A stretch of DNA of 64,000 bases from Borreliella spielmanii (GCF_014201705.1 NZ_JACHFA010000001.1:372001-436000), one strand, 5' to 3'. Counted from the stretch's first letter, positions 9,601 through 18,814 are shown. Notes: generated by a model from the sequence alone, not told the origin. Translations and numbers: made by a program.

Positions 9601-12600
9601 CTCATCTCTAATTTTTGAAATAGCCCCCTCACTTTCAATTAAAAATGTAGAATATCTCTCTTCAAAATTACTCTCAATAAGTTTAAATCTTTCCTTGTAA
9701 AGATCGTTTAAAAAATCAGACTTACTCTCAATATTATTTTTAAGCTCATTTGTTATCTCTCCAAATCTCTCTTTTGCCTGCATAATATCACTATCAATCG
9801 TTCTCCTATAATCAATTGCTTCCTCTAATCTGGATTTATAATACTGTTCGATCTCTTTAACAAACTCACTAATTTTTGTCTCTCCATCATCTGTTAGATC
9901 TTTAACTTTCAATTCAAATTTTTCAACCTGATATTTTGATACATCAAAAGACTCCTTAAGTTTTTGAAGATTTTCATCCATACCTTTGCTAAGACTATCT
10001 ATTCTACCTGTTAATCTTCTATTTAAATTTTCAATCTCATGCATTATTTCATTTTCAAGTTTACTAGAAATATTTTCTGAATACCCTCTATAATTAGATA
10101 TCACCTCATTATATTTTTCATTAATTTCTTTGTTTATATCATTAAACTTTACACTAAGAGAATCAAGAGTAATATCTATATTAGCCTGAAAAGAAGCAAT
10201 ATCGGTTCTTTTATCCTGCAATAAACTATCAACCTCTTTAACAAATTCCTCTGAATTATTTAAAACTACAGCAAACTTTTTCGACAAATTTTCCTCAAGT
10301 TCTCTAGTCTCTTTATTAAAATGGTTCATTATATCCTGTAAAAGCTCATCAGAATATATAGCACCCTGGTTTCTAAATTCATCTATTTTCTCAAGATAAT
10401 AACTCTCAAGACTTTCTATGGAAAATTTAAGCTCTTTGATTTTTGTGGTTACTTCAGAATCTATTAAATCTAAATCCACCTTACCTGAGGATAATAAATT
10501 CTCAATTTTAACAGTTATTTCATTTAATTTGCTTTGCCAATCACTAAGTTTGCTGTCTACTTCATTATTAATTGAATCTTTCCTATTTAAAATATCTTTA
10601 GAAATTTTATCTAAAAAATCATCAATTTGCTTTTGATTGTCTGATTTTATATTAGAGACAATTTGTAGTTTTGATTCAATAAATTCATTAAGATCAGATT
10701 TAAAATTATTTAAAATATCTTCTGATTCAATCTTGAAATCTTTTAATTTATAATCGCATTCTTCAATTTTACTTATAATAAAATTATTCTTATCATCAAA
10801 TTTTTTGTTCAAATCCTCAAGCATAAATACACTTTTATCTTTAACTATTTCTGCTTGTCTATTAATAAATTCTTTAATTTCTAATATAGCCCCATCACTT
10901 TGTGAGTATGACATATCTTTTAATTCTTTATATTTTTCTATAACTAAACTCTCAATATCGCCCGTTTTTAATAAAACATATTCCATTCTATCATTAACAT
11001 CTCTTTCTAGATTTTCTATTTTTAAAGTAGCAGATGAAAGTAGCTCTTCACTAGAAATCTTAATATCAAGCAATGATTTATTTAAAGCAATAAGCTCATC
11101 TTTCCAACTACCATGCATATCAATAGCTTTTTTTTGAATATGATCTGACAGATCATTAAAAACACTCTCACTAAGCTCTATTCCTTTATCTTTTTGAATC
11201 TGAATTAAACTTAAAAATTCTTCATTTGTTTTATTTATTTGAGATTCAATATTTTTTAAATTAAAGTCCATTTCACCTTGCCACTTTGAATATTGAAGCT
11301 TACTTTCTTCTAGCTGACTAACAAAAATATTTACCTCATCGTAATAACGATCTTTAAACTCTACTATATTTTTACTAATTTCATCTTTAATGTTAATTAA
11401 ACTAGTATTAAAATCTCGCTTTAAAACTTCTTGGTTTTCTTCTAAAAGATTACACAAAGATCCAATTTCATTTTCTAACTTTTTGTTTAAATCTTGAAAT
11501 TCTTGATAATTATTAGTCGATTCCTGAGAGAGTGTGTTAAATTTCTCACCATAAATTAAAGAAAACTCATCCATTTCCGACGTCAATTTATCTGTAAAGA
11601 CTTTATATTTAGATTCCATTTGATCTTCAAATTTAGAACTACTAGAATCCAAAGATTCAAAAAGAGCTGTGTACTTGGCATTTATATTATCACTTAAATT
11701 TGAATAATTATTATTAAATCTGCCACCAATTTCTTCAAAATTAGAAATCAAATTATCATTAAGCTTAATAAGCTTGTCTTGAATATTTGAATCAACATCT
11801 AAAAGTTGAGATTCTAATTGAACTTTAAGCTGATTAATATCATCTTTAAAACTTCCACTAAATACTTTAATATCTGACTCAAACTTATTTTTAAATTCAA
11901 GATATATTCCATTAGAATCATCCTCAAGCCTTTTCATAAGATCAATAGCACCTACTTGAACACTTTCCATTTTAGAATTCAAATCTAACAAACTAAGATC
12001 TACTCTTTCTTTAATATTCTTATCAACCTGACTTATTTTATCCTCATAATCCTTATAAATATTTTTAAGATTCAACTCAACTTGAGATCTAAATTTGTCA
12101 AAAACATCGTCAACCTGCTCCTCATATTTTCCCATCTCTATTCGTATTAACTCCTCAAGTGAATTAATTCTTGAATAAACATTGTCCTTAAAAGAAGAAC
12201 TCATAGAAGAAATTTCATCATCCACTAAAATCAATTTATCCTCAAGATTATCTTGAATTTCCTTAGAACGATCATCAACATATGTAAAAATATCTTTAAA
12301 TTTATTTTGCAATTCCTCATTGAGTCTATTTAAAATAAAATCTTCTTTCTCATTAATTTTATTCTTTACACTCTCCATAATAAGCTGTATAGAATCCTCT
12401 ATTAACTTATATTTGTTTTCATAAAAAACAAAAGAACTTTCTATCTCTTTGCTATATTTGCCAATATTAAATTCAACTTTTTCAATAAAATTGTTAAATT
12501 CTAAATCTAATTTTTCATTACCCTTAACTAAAATATCCTTTTTTCTCTCTTCAATATTTGCTAAATCTTTTTCATAAAGATTAACCTCTTTATTTAAATT

Positions 12601-13164
12601 GTCCATTTTAAAAACAAGGTCTTTAATATTAGTATCAAACTTTTCCCAACTAGCAATTTTAATAGACTCTAGATTTTCTTTATTAGTCTTATCAAATTTT
12701 TCTAACACTGAATTCAAATTTGATTCAATCGAATCAATCTGAGTATTAAATCCTTTTAAAGTTTTTGAAAGTTTATCTACTATTTTTCCATCAACTTGTA
12801 ATCTTTGTATATTCTCTTGGACTTTAAAGGTCATTTCATCAAGATCCTTAAGCATAGAATCATGATAAGCTATCTTTTTTTCAACCTCTGCAAAATCGTT
12901 GCTTTTGTTCTTAATCTTTTGCTGAACTTCCTCAATCTTTTTTATTATTTCTATACTAGATCTTTGATAAGCTTCCATATCAACAGCAAGATCATTAATC
13001 TCTTTTGTTTTATCTTCAATAAAATCTTCAAGATTAACCTTTGTAAGGTCAATAAATTTTTTAATTTTATCTAACGCTCTAGAACGTTTATCATATTGCC
13101 TATAAATAAACAAAACTATTGAAACCAAAAAAAGGTTAACTAAAATAGTCGCAAAATCTATCAT
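6676..13164 (-). CDS. Giant membrane-anchored coiled-coil protein (2162 aa), function unknown
   Basis: I do not recognise a characterised function. Residues about 4-22 form one hydrophobic helix followed by a basic stretch (YRQYDKRSRALDK), which by the positive-inside rule puts the rest in the cytoplasm. Residues about 30-2090 are almost uninterrupted heptad-like helix rich in K, E, D, I, L, N and S, with very few prolines and glycines: a very long coiled coil. The last 45 residues differ: SVIKLMRQGWSAEEISRATK followed by LSIGEVELILELG looks like a short helix-turn-helix, similar in style to the C-terminal end of SwrB/DUF6115-type membrane proteins. It lies in an operon between a HAD phosphatase and pheS. 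No strong SD precedes the ATG. The many open frames on the opposite strand are composition shadows. Confidence 0.9.
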   Translation of the reverse strand: MIDFATILVNLFLVSIVLFIYRQYDKRSRALDKIKKFIDLTKVNLEDFIEDKTKEINDLAVDMEAYQRSSIEIIKKIEEVQQKIKNKSNDFAEVEKKIAYHDSMLKDLDEMTFKVQENIQRLQVDGKIVDKLSKTLKGFNTQIDSIESNLNSVLEKFDKTNKENLESIKIASWEKFDTNIKDLVFKMDNLNKEVNLYEKDLANIEERKKDILVKGNEKLDLEFNNFIEKVEFNIGKYSKEIESSFVFYENKYKLIEDSIQLIMESVKNKINEKEDFILNRLNEELQNKFKDIFTYVDDRSKEIQDNLEDKLILVDDEISSMSSSFKDNVYSRINSLEELIRIEMGKYEEQVDDVFDKFRSQVELNLKNIYKDYEDKISQVDKNIKERVDLSLLDLNSKMESVQVGAIDLMKRLEDDSNGIYLEFKNKFESDIKVFSGSFKDDINQLKVQLESQLLDVDSNIQDKLIKLNDNLISNFEEIGGRFNNNYSNLSDNINAKYTALFESLDSSSSKFEDQMESKYKVFTDKLTSEMDEFSLIYGEKFNTLSQESTNNYQEFQDLNKKLENEIGSLCNLLEENQEVLKRDFNTSLINIKDEISKNIVEFKDRYYDEVNIFVSQLEESKLQYSKWQGEMDFNLKNIESQINKTNEEFLSLIQIQKDKGIELSESVFNDLSDHIQKKAIDMHGSWKDELIALNKSLLDIKISSEELLSSATLKIENLERDVNDRMEYVLLKTGDIESLVIEKYKELKDMSYSQSDGAILEIKEFINRQAEIVKDKSVFMLEDLNKKFDDKNNFIISKIEECDYKLKDFKIESEDILNNFKSDLNEFIESKLQIVSNIKSDNQKQIDDFLDKISKDILNRKDSINNEVDSKLSDWQSKLNEITVKIENLLSSGKVDLDLIDSEVTTKIKELKFSIESLESYYLEKIDEFRNQGAIYSDELLQDIMNHFNKETRELEENLSKKFAVVLNNSEEFVKEVDSLLQDKRTDIASFQANIDITLDSLSVKFNDINKEINEKYNEVISNYRGYSENISSKLENEIMHEIENLNRRLTGRIDSLSKGMDENLQKLKESFDVSKYQVEKFELKVKDLTDDGETKISEFVKEIEQYYKSRLEEAIDYRRTIDSDIMQAKERFGEITNELKNNIESKSDFLNDLYKERFKLIESNFEERYSTFLIESEGAISKIRDEIYKTLTINDENLQIKIAEMDHNFEIIEQRSKDILEFEKELRDKIKDCYGVINSQFGEITVSVEENIKNHFEVCIKKANTLIDNDIVKYENEIHKRIESLKSIENTFDSIEKNLNDKVNRCIDKIDNDFNLKYIELEERCNEGQLSLESKIDNKIKAIDNLALSQYGELEKKYTNMYDEFLERLNSYITTLSEDFKHSNKEMIFELESQLKNLKNLESDLNNVEKDVIRLKEESYHNVSSHLKLLEEDFFKDLKIRGEELKYSLENFVASYNDKIQNLEYDLSKNLENKTELIQSFRLDIEQKMKNDKENFYLDFTKEFSSKKKDMESEIALMETNITGRVDEFIDFVNNRQNIIDSWFLNIKDDVKNWQEKSYSTIENRINLAELGIKSFENDILNVKIGLESFKDDFEVKAEEIFGNLQSEAKKFEQSVHLDFKNIGESLNLKVLDLEKIVDFKVEKIDEKVNKKTEDILIQAEMKFLTQQKDLEDKIFEFNQKLDQEFTVLSSNLDKVRREMVDVISSDKESFEGQIELMHKNISEFSEKISLYRNNIETSIENEYNSFSKSIKSEFGLLEDELKKSLKHSKLEIETVKNDLQEQIDKFEVEFKKNHKELLKEVDTNVLELESKILNCDITFNKFISEIKDNLVEYKSDLRKEFEDSYDKLNFQIENFKKLDAELEKNNSIFLEAYSLKDKLENLWRTLKNEIDLAQEYKNNFENVNKEFYNIQKETLGVIQTFNELKLEQESIKSIKNDFNRFFEFYSSFDSRYKSLVESYDEIQIYKAKIKEISVEQRTILDNYERISNKESILKSTIESVDKNFDLINEVEKRFNTLSKESTKFQNNLKDMENVVSNLLLNKGLSEEVLINAQNLKEMLLDIENRLKNTLAMREKVVKSETRLENLNIAAEERIKTLGILVKTDSKYQDNVGLNNETVRNSVIKLMRQGWSAEEISRATKLSIGEVELILELGISNKGD

Positions 13165-13183
13165 AAAATATTTTACCCATATT

Positions 13184-13870
13184 CTATATATTAATACTTA
13201 TATATTCCCTCAAGTCCTTATAATCATGAAAAATAAAATCAATTGACCCTTTGAAATTTATATTCCTTTTCGAAAAAAAAGCTGCTTTCATTGAAACATT
13301 TTTAGCACCCAAAATGTCATATTCATAAGAATTCCCCACATACAAAATATTATTACTACTTAAATTCAAATCCTCAATGATTTTTAAAAAAGGTGCTTTA
13401 TGTGGCTTTAAATATCCAGTATCTTCTGAAGAATAAAGAATATCCCAAAAATCGTCTTGAATCCCTAATAAATTTTTTACACGATCTAAAATAGGAAAGT
13501 CTGACATTACCCCTAATTTTATTTCCTTAAATTTAAGCCAATAGATTAAATCTTGAACTCCAAAATATGGTTTGAGTTTTTTGAATTTATCACTAAAACT
13601 CTGACTATAATATATTTTATTTAATAAAAAAGCACACCTACTCTCATCAAGATTTAAATACTCAGAAAGCATTTTAACCTGAAGGGAAAGTAATTCATCT
13701 CTATTTGAAGGCGAACATTGATTGGTTTGCAAAATCCGTATTTTTTTCCTAATCTTTTTAAAAGCTAAAAAAAACTTGACATTGGTTAAAAATTCAAAAA
13801 ACATTAATTTATTTCTATCCATCTCAGGATATAATGTGCCATCTAAATCAAATATTACAGCTTTAATCAT
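13184..13870 (-). CDS. HAD-superfamily hydrolase (phosphatase-like)
   Basis: This cytoplasmic 228-residue protein has the haloacid dehalogenase fold signatures in order: motif I FDLDGTLY (residues 7-14, nucleophile and acid/base aspartates), motif II MSDFP, motif III lysine in YLKPHKAPF and motif IV VGNSYEYDILGAKN with the metal-binding acidic residue. An insert between motifs I and II forms an alpha-helical cap (C1 type). Such enzymes usually dephosphorylate small phosphometabolites; the substrate cannot be read from sequence. Its ATG overlaps the stop of the preceding NlpC/P60-like gene by four bases (ATGA). Confidence 0.88.
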   Translation of the reverse strand: MIKAVIFDLDGTLYPEMDRNKLMFFEFLTNVKFFLAFKKIRKKIRILQTNQCSPSNRDELLSLQVKMLSEYLNLDESRCAFLLNKIYYSQSFSDKFKKLKPYFGVQDLIYWLKFKEIKLGVMSDFPILDRVKNLLGIQDDFWDILYSSEDTGYLKPHKAPFLKIIEDLNLSSNNILYVGNSYEYDILGAKNVSMKAAFFSKRNINFKGSIDFIFHDYKDLREYISINI

Positions 13871-15126
13871 GATAATTGATTATTTGCCTTTATAGGTATA
13901 GGTACTATTGGTAAATTTTCAGGAACCTTAACTCTAACTAAATGAATATAAGATTTTGGATATCTTTTTTGAAGAGACTTGATTGAAGTTTCAGCATTAA
14001 CTTCATTAACAGAAACTCTAAAAATCCTATTTTCATCAAGAAATGGAATAAACAAAACAACATGCTTATGAAGCATCATACTTGACAAATTGTTAACACC
14101 CGTGCTAATAGATCCAAAATAAATATATCCAGGCTCATCTAAAGCTAGACTATATAATAAAAATTCTAAATTTTCAATTTTATAGCCACGATTGTCAATA
14201 TAATCAAAAAACTTAATATTATTGACATCATTTTCCTTAACTTTAGATAAATTTAAATCCACATTAACATTATTTATCCTATAGGCAATATTGCGAATCC
14301 AATCAAGGCCAAAAAAAGGATCCTTATTAAATTCTTGATTTTTAGTAAAAACACCACCTCTAACACCAATATGCCTAAGCTTAAGATCGTCAATCCTTAA
14401 AAGTCGCCCTGTCATTGATTTATAAATCGAATCTGCAACCCATTTAACAAATCCTGAACAATTAAACCCTACAGGATCTTTTTGCAACAAACCAGTTTCT
14501 ATATACACCATTTTGCCATACTCATCCATTGCACCATCAACAACCTCAGTAATAGGAAAAGATGCAAGAGCCTTCCTTAAGCTAATTGCCATATTAGAAA
14601 TATTTTTATAAATATCAAAATATTCAGGAATAAAATACCTAAAATCAATAACCTTGGCAATATAATTCATTATATTGCCAAGAGAAATTACTGCAATGTC
14701 TTTAATATTAAAAGGCAATTTAACATCTTTATAAATCAAAGTATTTATTAAATAAAAATCAGCATTAGAAGAAAATTTTGCAGACTTTATTCTAATAAAC
14801 GTATCCCCCCTGTTTATAAAAAATATTTTTATCTGTTCAATGCCATCTTTGCCCACTTTAATCACATAAGACCCTGGAAAAATATAATCCACATTCTTTT
14901 TTTTATTAAAAAAAGAATAGTAAACATACTCGGAAGAAACCACACTTGAAACTTCAATGTAATAATTTTCGGTAATAAAGTGCTTTATTGGACTTATTTT
15001 TTTGTGTACATAGCTTGAATTAAAATATTTTGAATACTTAGTCCTTATGTCAAAATCATAAAACAAACTCTCAAATGCAAAAAGATTTAGACTCTTAATT
15101 ATTAAGAATAAAAATATATATTTCAC
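13867..15126 (-). CDS. Exported NlpC/P60-like protein (putative)
   Basis: The 419-residue protein opens with a signal peptide (MKYIFLFLIIKSLNLFAFES), so it is exported to the periplasm or outer surface. Around residue 220 there is FNCSGFVKW, close to the DCSGFV motif holding the catalytic Cys of NlpC/P60 peptidoglycan endopeptidases, and further on MMLHKHVVLFIPF could supply the catalytic His. The first 190 residues are rich in aromatic residues and beta-type. I infer an NlpC/P60-like cysteine hydrolase acting on cell wall; Asp-to-Asn before the Cys and the divergent rest make activity uncertain. It overlaps der and the HAD gene by four bases on either side. Confidence 0.7.
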   Translation of the reverse strand: MKYIFLFLIIKSLNLFAFESLFYDFDIRTKYSKYFNSSYVHKKISPIKHFITENYYIEVSSVVSSEYVYYSFFNKKKNVDYIFPGSYVIKVGKDGIEQIKIFFINRGDTFIRIKSAKFSSNADFYLINTLIYKDVKLPFNIKDIAVISLGNIMNYIAKVIDFRYFIPEYFDIYKNISNMAISLRKALASFPITEVVDGAMDEYGKMVYIETGLLQKDPVGFNCSGFVKWVADSIYKSMTGRLLRIDDLKLRHIGVRGGVFTKNQEFNKDPFFGLDWIRNIAYRINNVNVDLNLSKVKENDVNNIKFFDYIDNRGYKIENLEFLLYSLALDEPGYIYFGSISTGVNNLSSMMLHKHVVLFIPFLDENRIFRVSVNEVNAETSIKSLQKRYPKSYIHLVRVKVPENLPIVPIPIKANNQLS

Positions 15127-16424
15127 TTCAAATCTCTTATTTTTTCCCTCAATTCTACCAAAATTGGAATATTTTTATATCCAATTTTACGTAAATTATT
15201 TACTAAATAATTATAGTAAGAATTTGGGAAATTCTTTATTTTATTTGCAAAAAGAATAAACCTGACAGGATTAGCACTAACTTGTGTAATATACTTTATT
15301 TTATGAGAAATATTTAAATGGTAGTCTTTAATCCATAAATTTAACATTTTATTTAGATCTGGGGTACTGGTTTTAAACTCAAGTTGATCTTTTAATTTAA
15401 CCGCTTCTTTAAAAATAGAATTTAAACCTATCTTTTTATGAACAGAAATTCTAAATATAGGAGCAAAATTTAAAACAGGGAAAAAAAATTTTACACGACT
15501 CTTTAGGGCTTCAAAATAACCCTTGGATTCCTCCACTAAGTCCCACTTACTAAACACAATAATAATTCCTTTCCCTTTTTTAACAACATAATGAGCAATC
15601 TTTTTATCCTGAAAAGTCAATTCTTCTTTAACATCAATCAATAAAAACACAATATCCACCATGTCAATTACTTTTAATGCCCTATTAACAGAATAATATT
15701 CAACAATTTCATTTACTCTAGCTCTTCGCCTTATCCCAGCTGTATCAATAATCTCAAAAACTTTTCCATTTCTAGTTACCTTAGTTTTAATAAAATCCCT
15801 AGTAGTACCAGGTTGATCTGAAATAATTGAAATTTCATTTCCAGATAAATGATTAATAAGAGTAGACTTACCTGAATTAGGCTTACCTATAATCCCAACT
15901 TTAATATTAACTTCATCCTCAATATTAGCTTCACCAACTTCTACTTTTAAAAAATCCCTAAGCTTAGCAATGCCTCGACAATGAACTGCGCTAACTAGAA
16001 AATAGCGTTTAAACCCCAAATTATGAAATTCATGAGCTAAAAATTCCTTATCTTTAGTATCTACTTTGTTTAAAACCAAAATTACCTTACTGCTATATTT
16101 TCTAAGTTTTTCAATAATCTGATAGTCTTCAAGTAAAATTTCATTAACATCTAAAACCAATAAAATTAAATCAACTTTTTCTAAAGAGCTTAAAACTTTT
16201 TGCACAACAATTTTGCTAATCTCATCTTTTAAGATCGTAAACCCACCAGTATCAATTAATTTAAACTTAAAAGAATCAACCTTACAAACCTCTTCAACTA
16301 AATCTCTAGTAACACCGTAAGTACTCTCAGTAATACTCCTTTTTGTATCTAAAAGTCGATTAAATAAAGCAGATTTTCCAACATTCGGTCTACCAACAAT
16401 AAGAACCTTTTTATAACTAAGCAA
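15123..16424 (-). CDS. der: Ribosome-assembly GTPase Der (EngA)
   Basis: Der is the double-GTPase needed for 50S subunit maturation. Two G domains are visible in the 433 residues: GRPNVGKS (11-18), DTGGF and NKVD in the first; GKPNSGKS (about 180), DTAGIRRR and SKWD in the second, followed by the KH-like C-terminal domain ending in PILVELREKIRDLK. The likely start is TTG at 16424, with AGAGGTG eight bases upstream. It is the first gene of the minus-strand operon that continues to trxB, and faces the GerMN gene across 77 bases holding a TATAAT on either strand. Confidence 0.95.
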   Translation of the reverse strand: MLSYKKVLIVGRPNVGKSALFNRLLDTKRSITESTYGVTRDLVEEVCKVDSFKFKLIDTGGFTILKDEISKIVVQKVLSSLEKVDLILLVLDVNEILLEDYQIIEKLRKYSSKVILVLNKVDTKDKEFLAHEFHNLGFKRYFLVSAVHCRGIAKLRDFLKVEVGEANIEDEVNIKVGIIGKPNSGKSTLINHLSGNEISIISDQPGTTRDFIKTKVTRNGKVFEIIDTAGIRRRARVNEIVEYYSVNRALKVIDMVDIVFLLIDVKEELTFQDKKIAHYVVKKGKGIIIVFSKWDLVEESKGYFEALKSRVKFFFPVLNFAPIFRISVHKKIGLNSIFKEAVKLKDQLEFKTSTPDLNKMLNLWIKDYHLNISHKIKYITQVSANPVRFILFANKIKNFPNSYYNYLVNNLRKIGYKNIPILVELREKIRDLK

Positions 16425-16501
16425 AGCAAATACACCTCTTTATTTATTCCGATATTTCCATTATAATATCAAATATTAGTATTTATGCCAATTATGCATG
16501 A

Positions 16502-17257
16502 GTGTTTATATTGAAAAGAAAAAAAAGTTCAAGTCCAACCAAATCAGACATGCTTTTAATTTTAATTGCTATTATTTTAACAATAATTAGTGCACTATTA
16601 ATAATCAAAAATTCGCTTATTATGCATATTTTTAAGGAAAAAAATTACGATAACAGTTTATTTGAATCAAATCAAACACAAGATAACAGATTAATTGAAG
16701 CTAAAAAAGTCACTAATAAAAATACAAATATAAAAATACTTAAAAATGAAAATTTTTTAATTCAACCACCAGAAATAAAAAAACTTGAAGAAGAACTCAA
16801 ACAAAACCAAAGAAATAATAACCTTAAAAACAAAAAATTTATTAAGCTTTATTTTATAAAAGTCACCCCAGAAGGCTATTTTTTAAGACAAACTGTAAAA
16901 AGAGCTATATATTACGACAAAAATATTCTTGAAGAAACACTAAAATCTTTAATTAAAGGTCCAAATGAATACGAACTAAAAAATAATTTTTTAAGTTTAA
17001 TTCCTATAAAAACTAAACTGTTAAACTTAAGCCTAAGCGAAGGAATTGCTAAAATAAATTTATCTAAAGAATTTTATGAAAATAGCTTCGGAATTGAAGG
17101 TATAATTAATCAAATCGCTCAAATAACCTTAACATGCCTTGAAATTAAAGGAATTGCTGGAATAATTTTAACAATAGAAAATAATCCAATAATACTTGAA
17201 GAATTAAACTTAAACTTCTCGGGAATATTAAATAAAAAGACTTTAGACAAATATTAA
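16502..17257 (+). CDS. Membrane-anchored GerMN-domain protein
   Basis: The 251-residue protein has a short basic N-terminus, one hydrophobic segment (about residues 17-38, MLLILIAIILTIISALLII), a charged Asn/Lys-rich linker, then a domain from about residue 110: LYFIKVTPEG, an LIKGPNEYELKNNF segment, LIPIKTKLLNLSLSEGIAKINLS and a terminal IAQITLTCLEIKGIAGI. This is the GerMN pattern known from Bacillus GerM and from many non-sporulating bacteria. The domain is probably periplasmic. The start is GTG with no clear SD; a slightly later start is possible. It is a single-gene unit whose end overlaps tlyA by four bases on the other strand. Confidence 0.8.
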   Translation: MFILKRKKSSSPTKSDMLLILIAIILTIISALLIIKNSLIMHIFKEKNYDNSLFESNQTQDNRLIEAKKVTNKNTNIKILKNENFLIQPPEIKKLEEELKQNQRNNNLKNKKFIKLYFIKVTPEGYFLRQTVKRAIYYDKNILEETLKSLIKGPNEYELKNNFLSLIPIKTKLLNLSLSEGIAKINLSKEFYENSFGIEGIINQIAQITLTCLEIKGIAGIILTIENNPIILEELNLNFSGILNKKTLDKY

Positions 17258-18045
17258 AATTCAATATTGTTAAGCAATTGCATAGAACTTGTAATATTGT
17301 AAACACTTGACCTAACAACTAAAAACATAAATTCTTGATTACCCTTTTTACCTTTGGTTTTTAACTTTAATATATTTTTAACTTGTAATTTATTTTTATA
17401 TAATTTTTCAATTACGCCTTGCAAAATTATCTTCAAATACTTAGCATTCACAACACCATTAAAGTTTTTTATATCCAAATTTAAACTTTTAACCTCAAAC
17501 TGAGGCTTGATTAAAACTATAATAAAATTATCAGAAAGTTTGTCTATTAAATTTGCGCATATACTTATTGATGATCTAAAAGAAACATCTACAACGGCAA
17601 AATTAGGCATAATTTTAAATTCCGTAACATCAAAAATATTAGTTCTTTCTAAAACTTTAACTCTTGGATCAACTCTTAATTTATAAGAAAGTTGATTAAT
17701 GCCTACATCAATTGAATAAACAAAATTGGCACCACACTGCAAAAGACAATCAGTAAAGCCACCAGTTGAAGAGCCAACATCAACACAAATTTTATTTTTA
17801 ACTTCGAGTTTAAAACCTTTAAGAGCTTCTAAAAGCTTGTAGCCTCCCCTTGATACAAATACTTGGCAAGTATTATCAACCAAATCTATTTTACTTGTTT
17901 TATTTATTAACATTTTAGGATTTTTTTCTTTATGAGAATTTACATATATATTACCTGTTAAAATCAAAACCATTAATTCTTTTCGTGTTTTTTCTGGATA
18001 CCTTTTACAAAGTATGTTTAATAAATTATTTCTGAATCCTTTCAA
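17254..18045 (-). CDS. tlyA: TlyA-family rRNA 2'-O-methyltransferase (hemolysin-like)
   Basis: TlyA proteins methylate ribose 2'-OH groups in rRNA; the hemolysin name is historical. The 263 residues hold an N-terminal S4-like RNA-binding part (KTRKELMVLILTGNIYVNS), then VFVSRGGYKLLEAL and the Rossmann methyltransferase with CVDVGSSTGGFTDCLLQCGA as SAM-binding motif I, a VVDVSFRS motif and IKPQFE with the catalytic-type Lys. It is the last gene of the superoperon, overlapping ymdB by 20 bases, and converges on the GerMN gene. Confidence 0.88.
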   Translation of the reverse strand: MKGFRNNLLNILCKRYPEKTRKELMVLILTGNIYVNSHKEKNPKMLINKTSKIDLVDNTCQVFVSRGGYKLLEALKGFKLEVKNKICVDVGSSTGGFTDCLLQCGANFVYSIDVGINQLSYKLRVDPRVKVLERTNIFDVTEFKIMPNFAVVDVSFRSSISICANLIDKLSDNFIIVLIKPQFEVKSLNLDIKNFNGVVNAKYLKIILQGVIEKLYKNKLQVKNILKLKTKGKKGNQEFMFLVVRSSVYNITSSMQLLNNIEF

Positions 18046-18814
18046 TTTTTAAAGCACGGCCTGTCTTTAGATTAGAAGTAATAATAACTCCTTGTAAAAT
18101 TATGTCATCTTCCACAATTTCAGCTCTTAAAGAGATATATTCAAGTAATCCTTTAAGAGAAATGTCGGGATTAAATCCTATTACAGAATTCAATCCCCCT
18201 GTCATTCCAATATCACTAATATAGGCTGTCCCTTTTGACAATATTCTTTCATCTTGAGTCATAATATGCGTATGAGTACCAACCACACCTGTTACAAAAC
18301 CATTTAAAAAATAGCCAAAACTTTCTTTTTCATAATTACTCTCAGAATGAAAATCTACAAAAATGGTTCTAGCCTTATTACTAAGCATATTAACCAATTT
18401 TTTTGTATTATCAAAAGGATTTTTAACAATAAAATTCATATTTAAAACCCCTTGAACATTAATAATAGCAACCTTCTCATCTCTAATAGTAAAAAAACAA
18501 TAACCATGTCCATCTAACAAATCTGAAAAATTATTTGGCCTTAAGATATACGTTTGCTTATTTAGATAAGCATTTATTTTGTAATTAGAATACACATGAT
18601 TACCAGTGGTAATAACATTAACACCCGATCTAAAAAGATTATTTGCTATTTCTGGGGTTATTCCAAAACCATTTGAAGAATTTTCTCCATTAGCAATTAC
18701 CAAATCTATTCTATATTTGTTTTTTATATTTTTAAGATTAAAAAAAACTTTTTTTAATCCACTCTCGCCTATTATATCCCCAATTATCAAGGTTTTAATA
18801 ATGTTATCTTGCAT
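18026..18814 (-). CDS. ymdB: YmdB-family metallophosphoesterase (intact metal site)
   Basis: This 262-residue protein is a TIGR00282/YmdB phosphodiesterase; B. subtilis YmdB hydrolyses 2',3'-cyclic nucleotides and controls biofilm decisions. All dimetal ligands are recognisable: GDIIGE (Asp), NGENSS (Glu-Asn), GNHVY (Asn-His), DFHSE (His) and GTHTH (two His). An in-frame GTG at 18835 is possible, but the ATG at 18814 overlaps the rny stop (ATGCAAGATAA) and fits the family N-terminus. The rny-ymdB pairing is the same as in Firmicutes, which supports a link to RNA turnover. A degenerate paralogue lies at 38773-39594. Confidence 0.92.
   Translation of the reverse strand: MQDNIIKTLIIGDIIGESGLKKVFFNLKNIKNKYRIDLVIANGENSSNGFGITPEIANNLFRSGVNVITTGNHVYSNYKINAYLNKQTYILRPNNFSDLLDGHGYCFFTIRDEKVAIINVQGVLNMNFIVKNPFDNTKKLVNMLSNKARTIFVDFHSESNYEKESFGYFLNGFVTGVVGTHTHIMTQDERILSKGTAYISDIGMTGGLNSVIGFNPDISLKGLLEYISLRAEIVEDDIILQGVIITSNLKTGRALKIERIQK

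Noticed and set aside
7784-11137. Several plus-strand open frames of 70-110 codons inside the giant coiled-coil gene
   Set aside because: They are Ser/Leu/Phe/Ile-rich antisense shadows of Lys/Glu/Asp/Asn-rich coding sequence and have no SD or family match.
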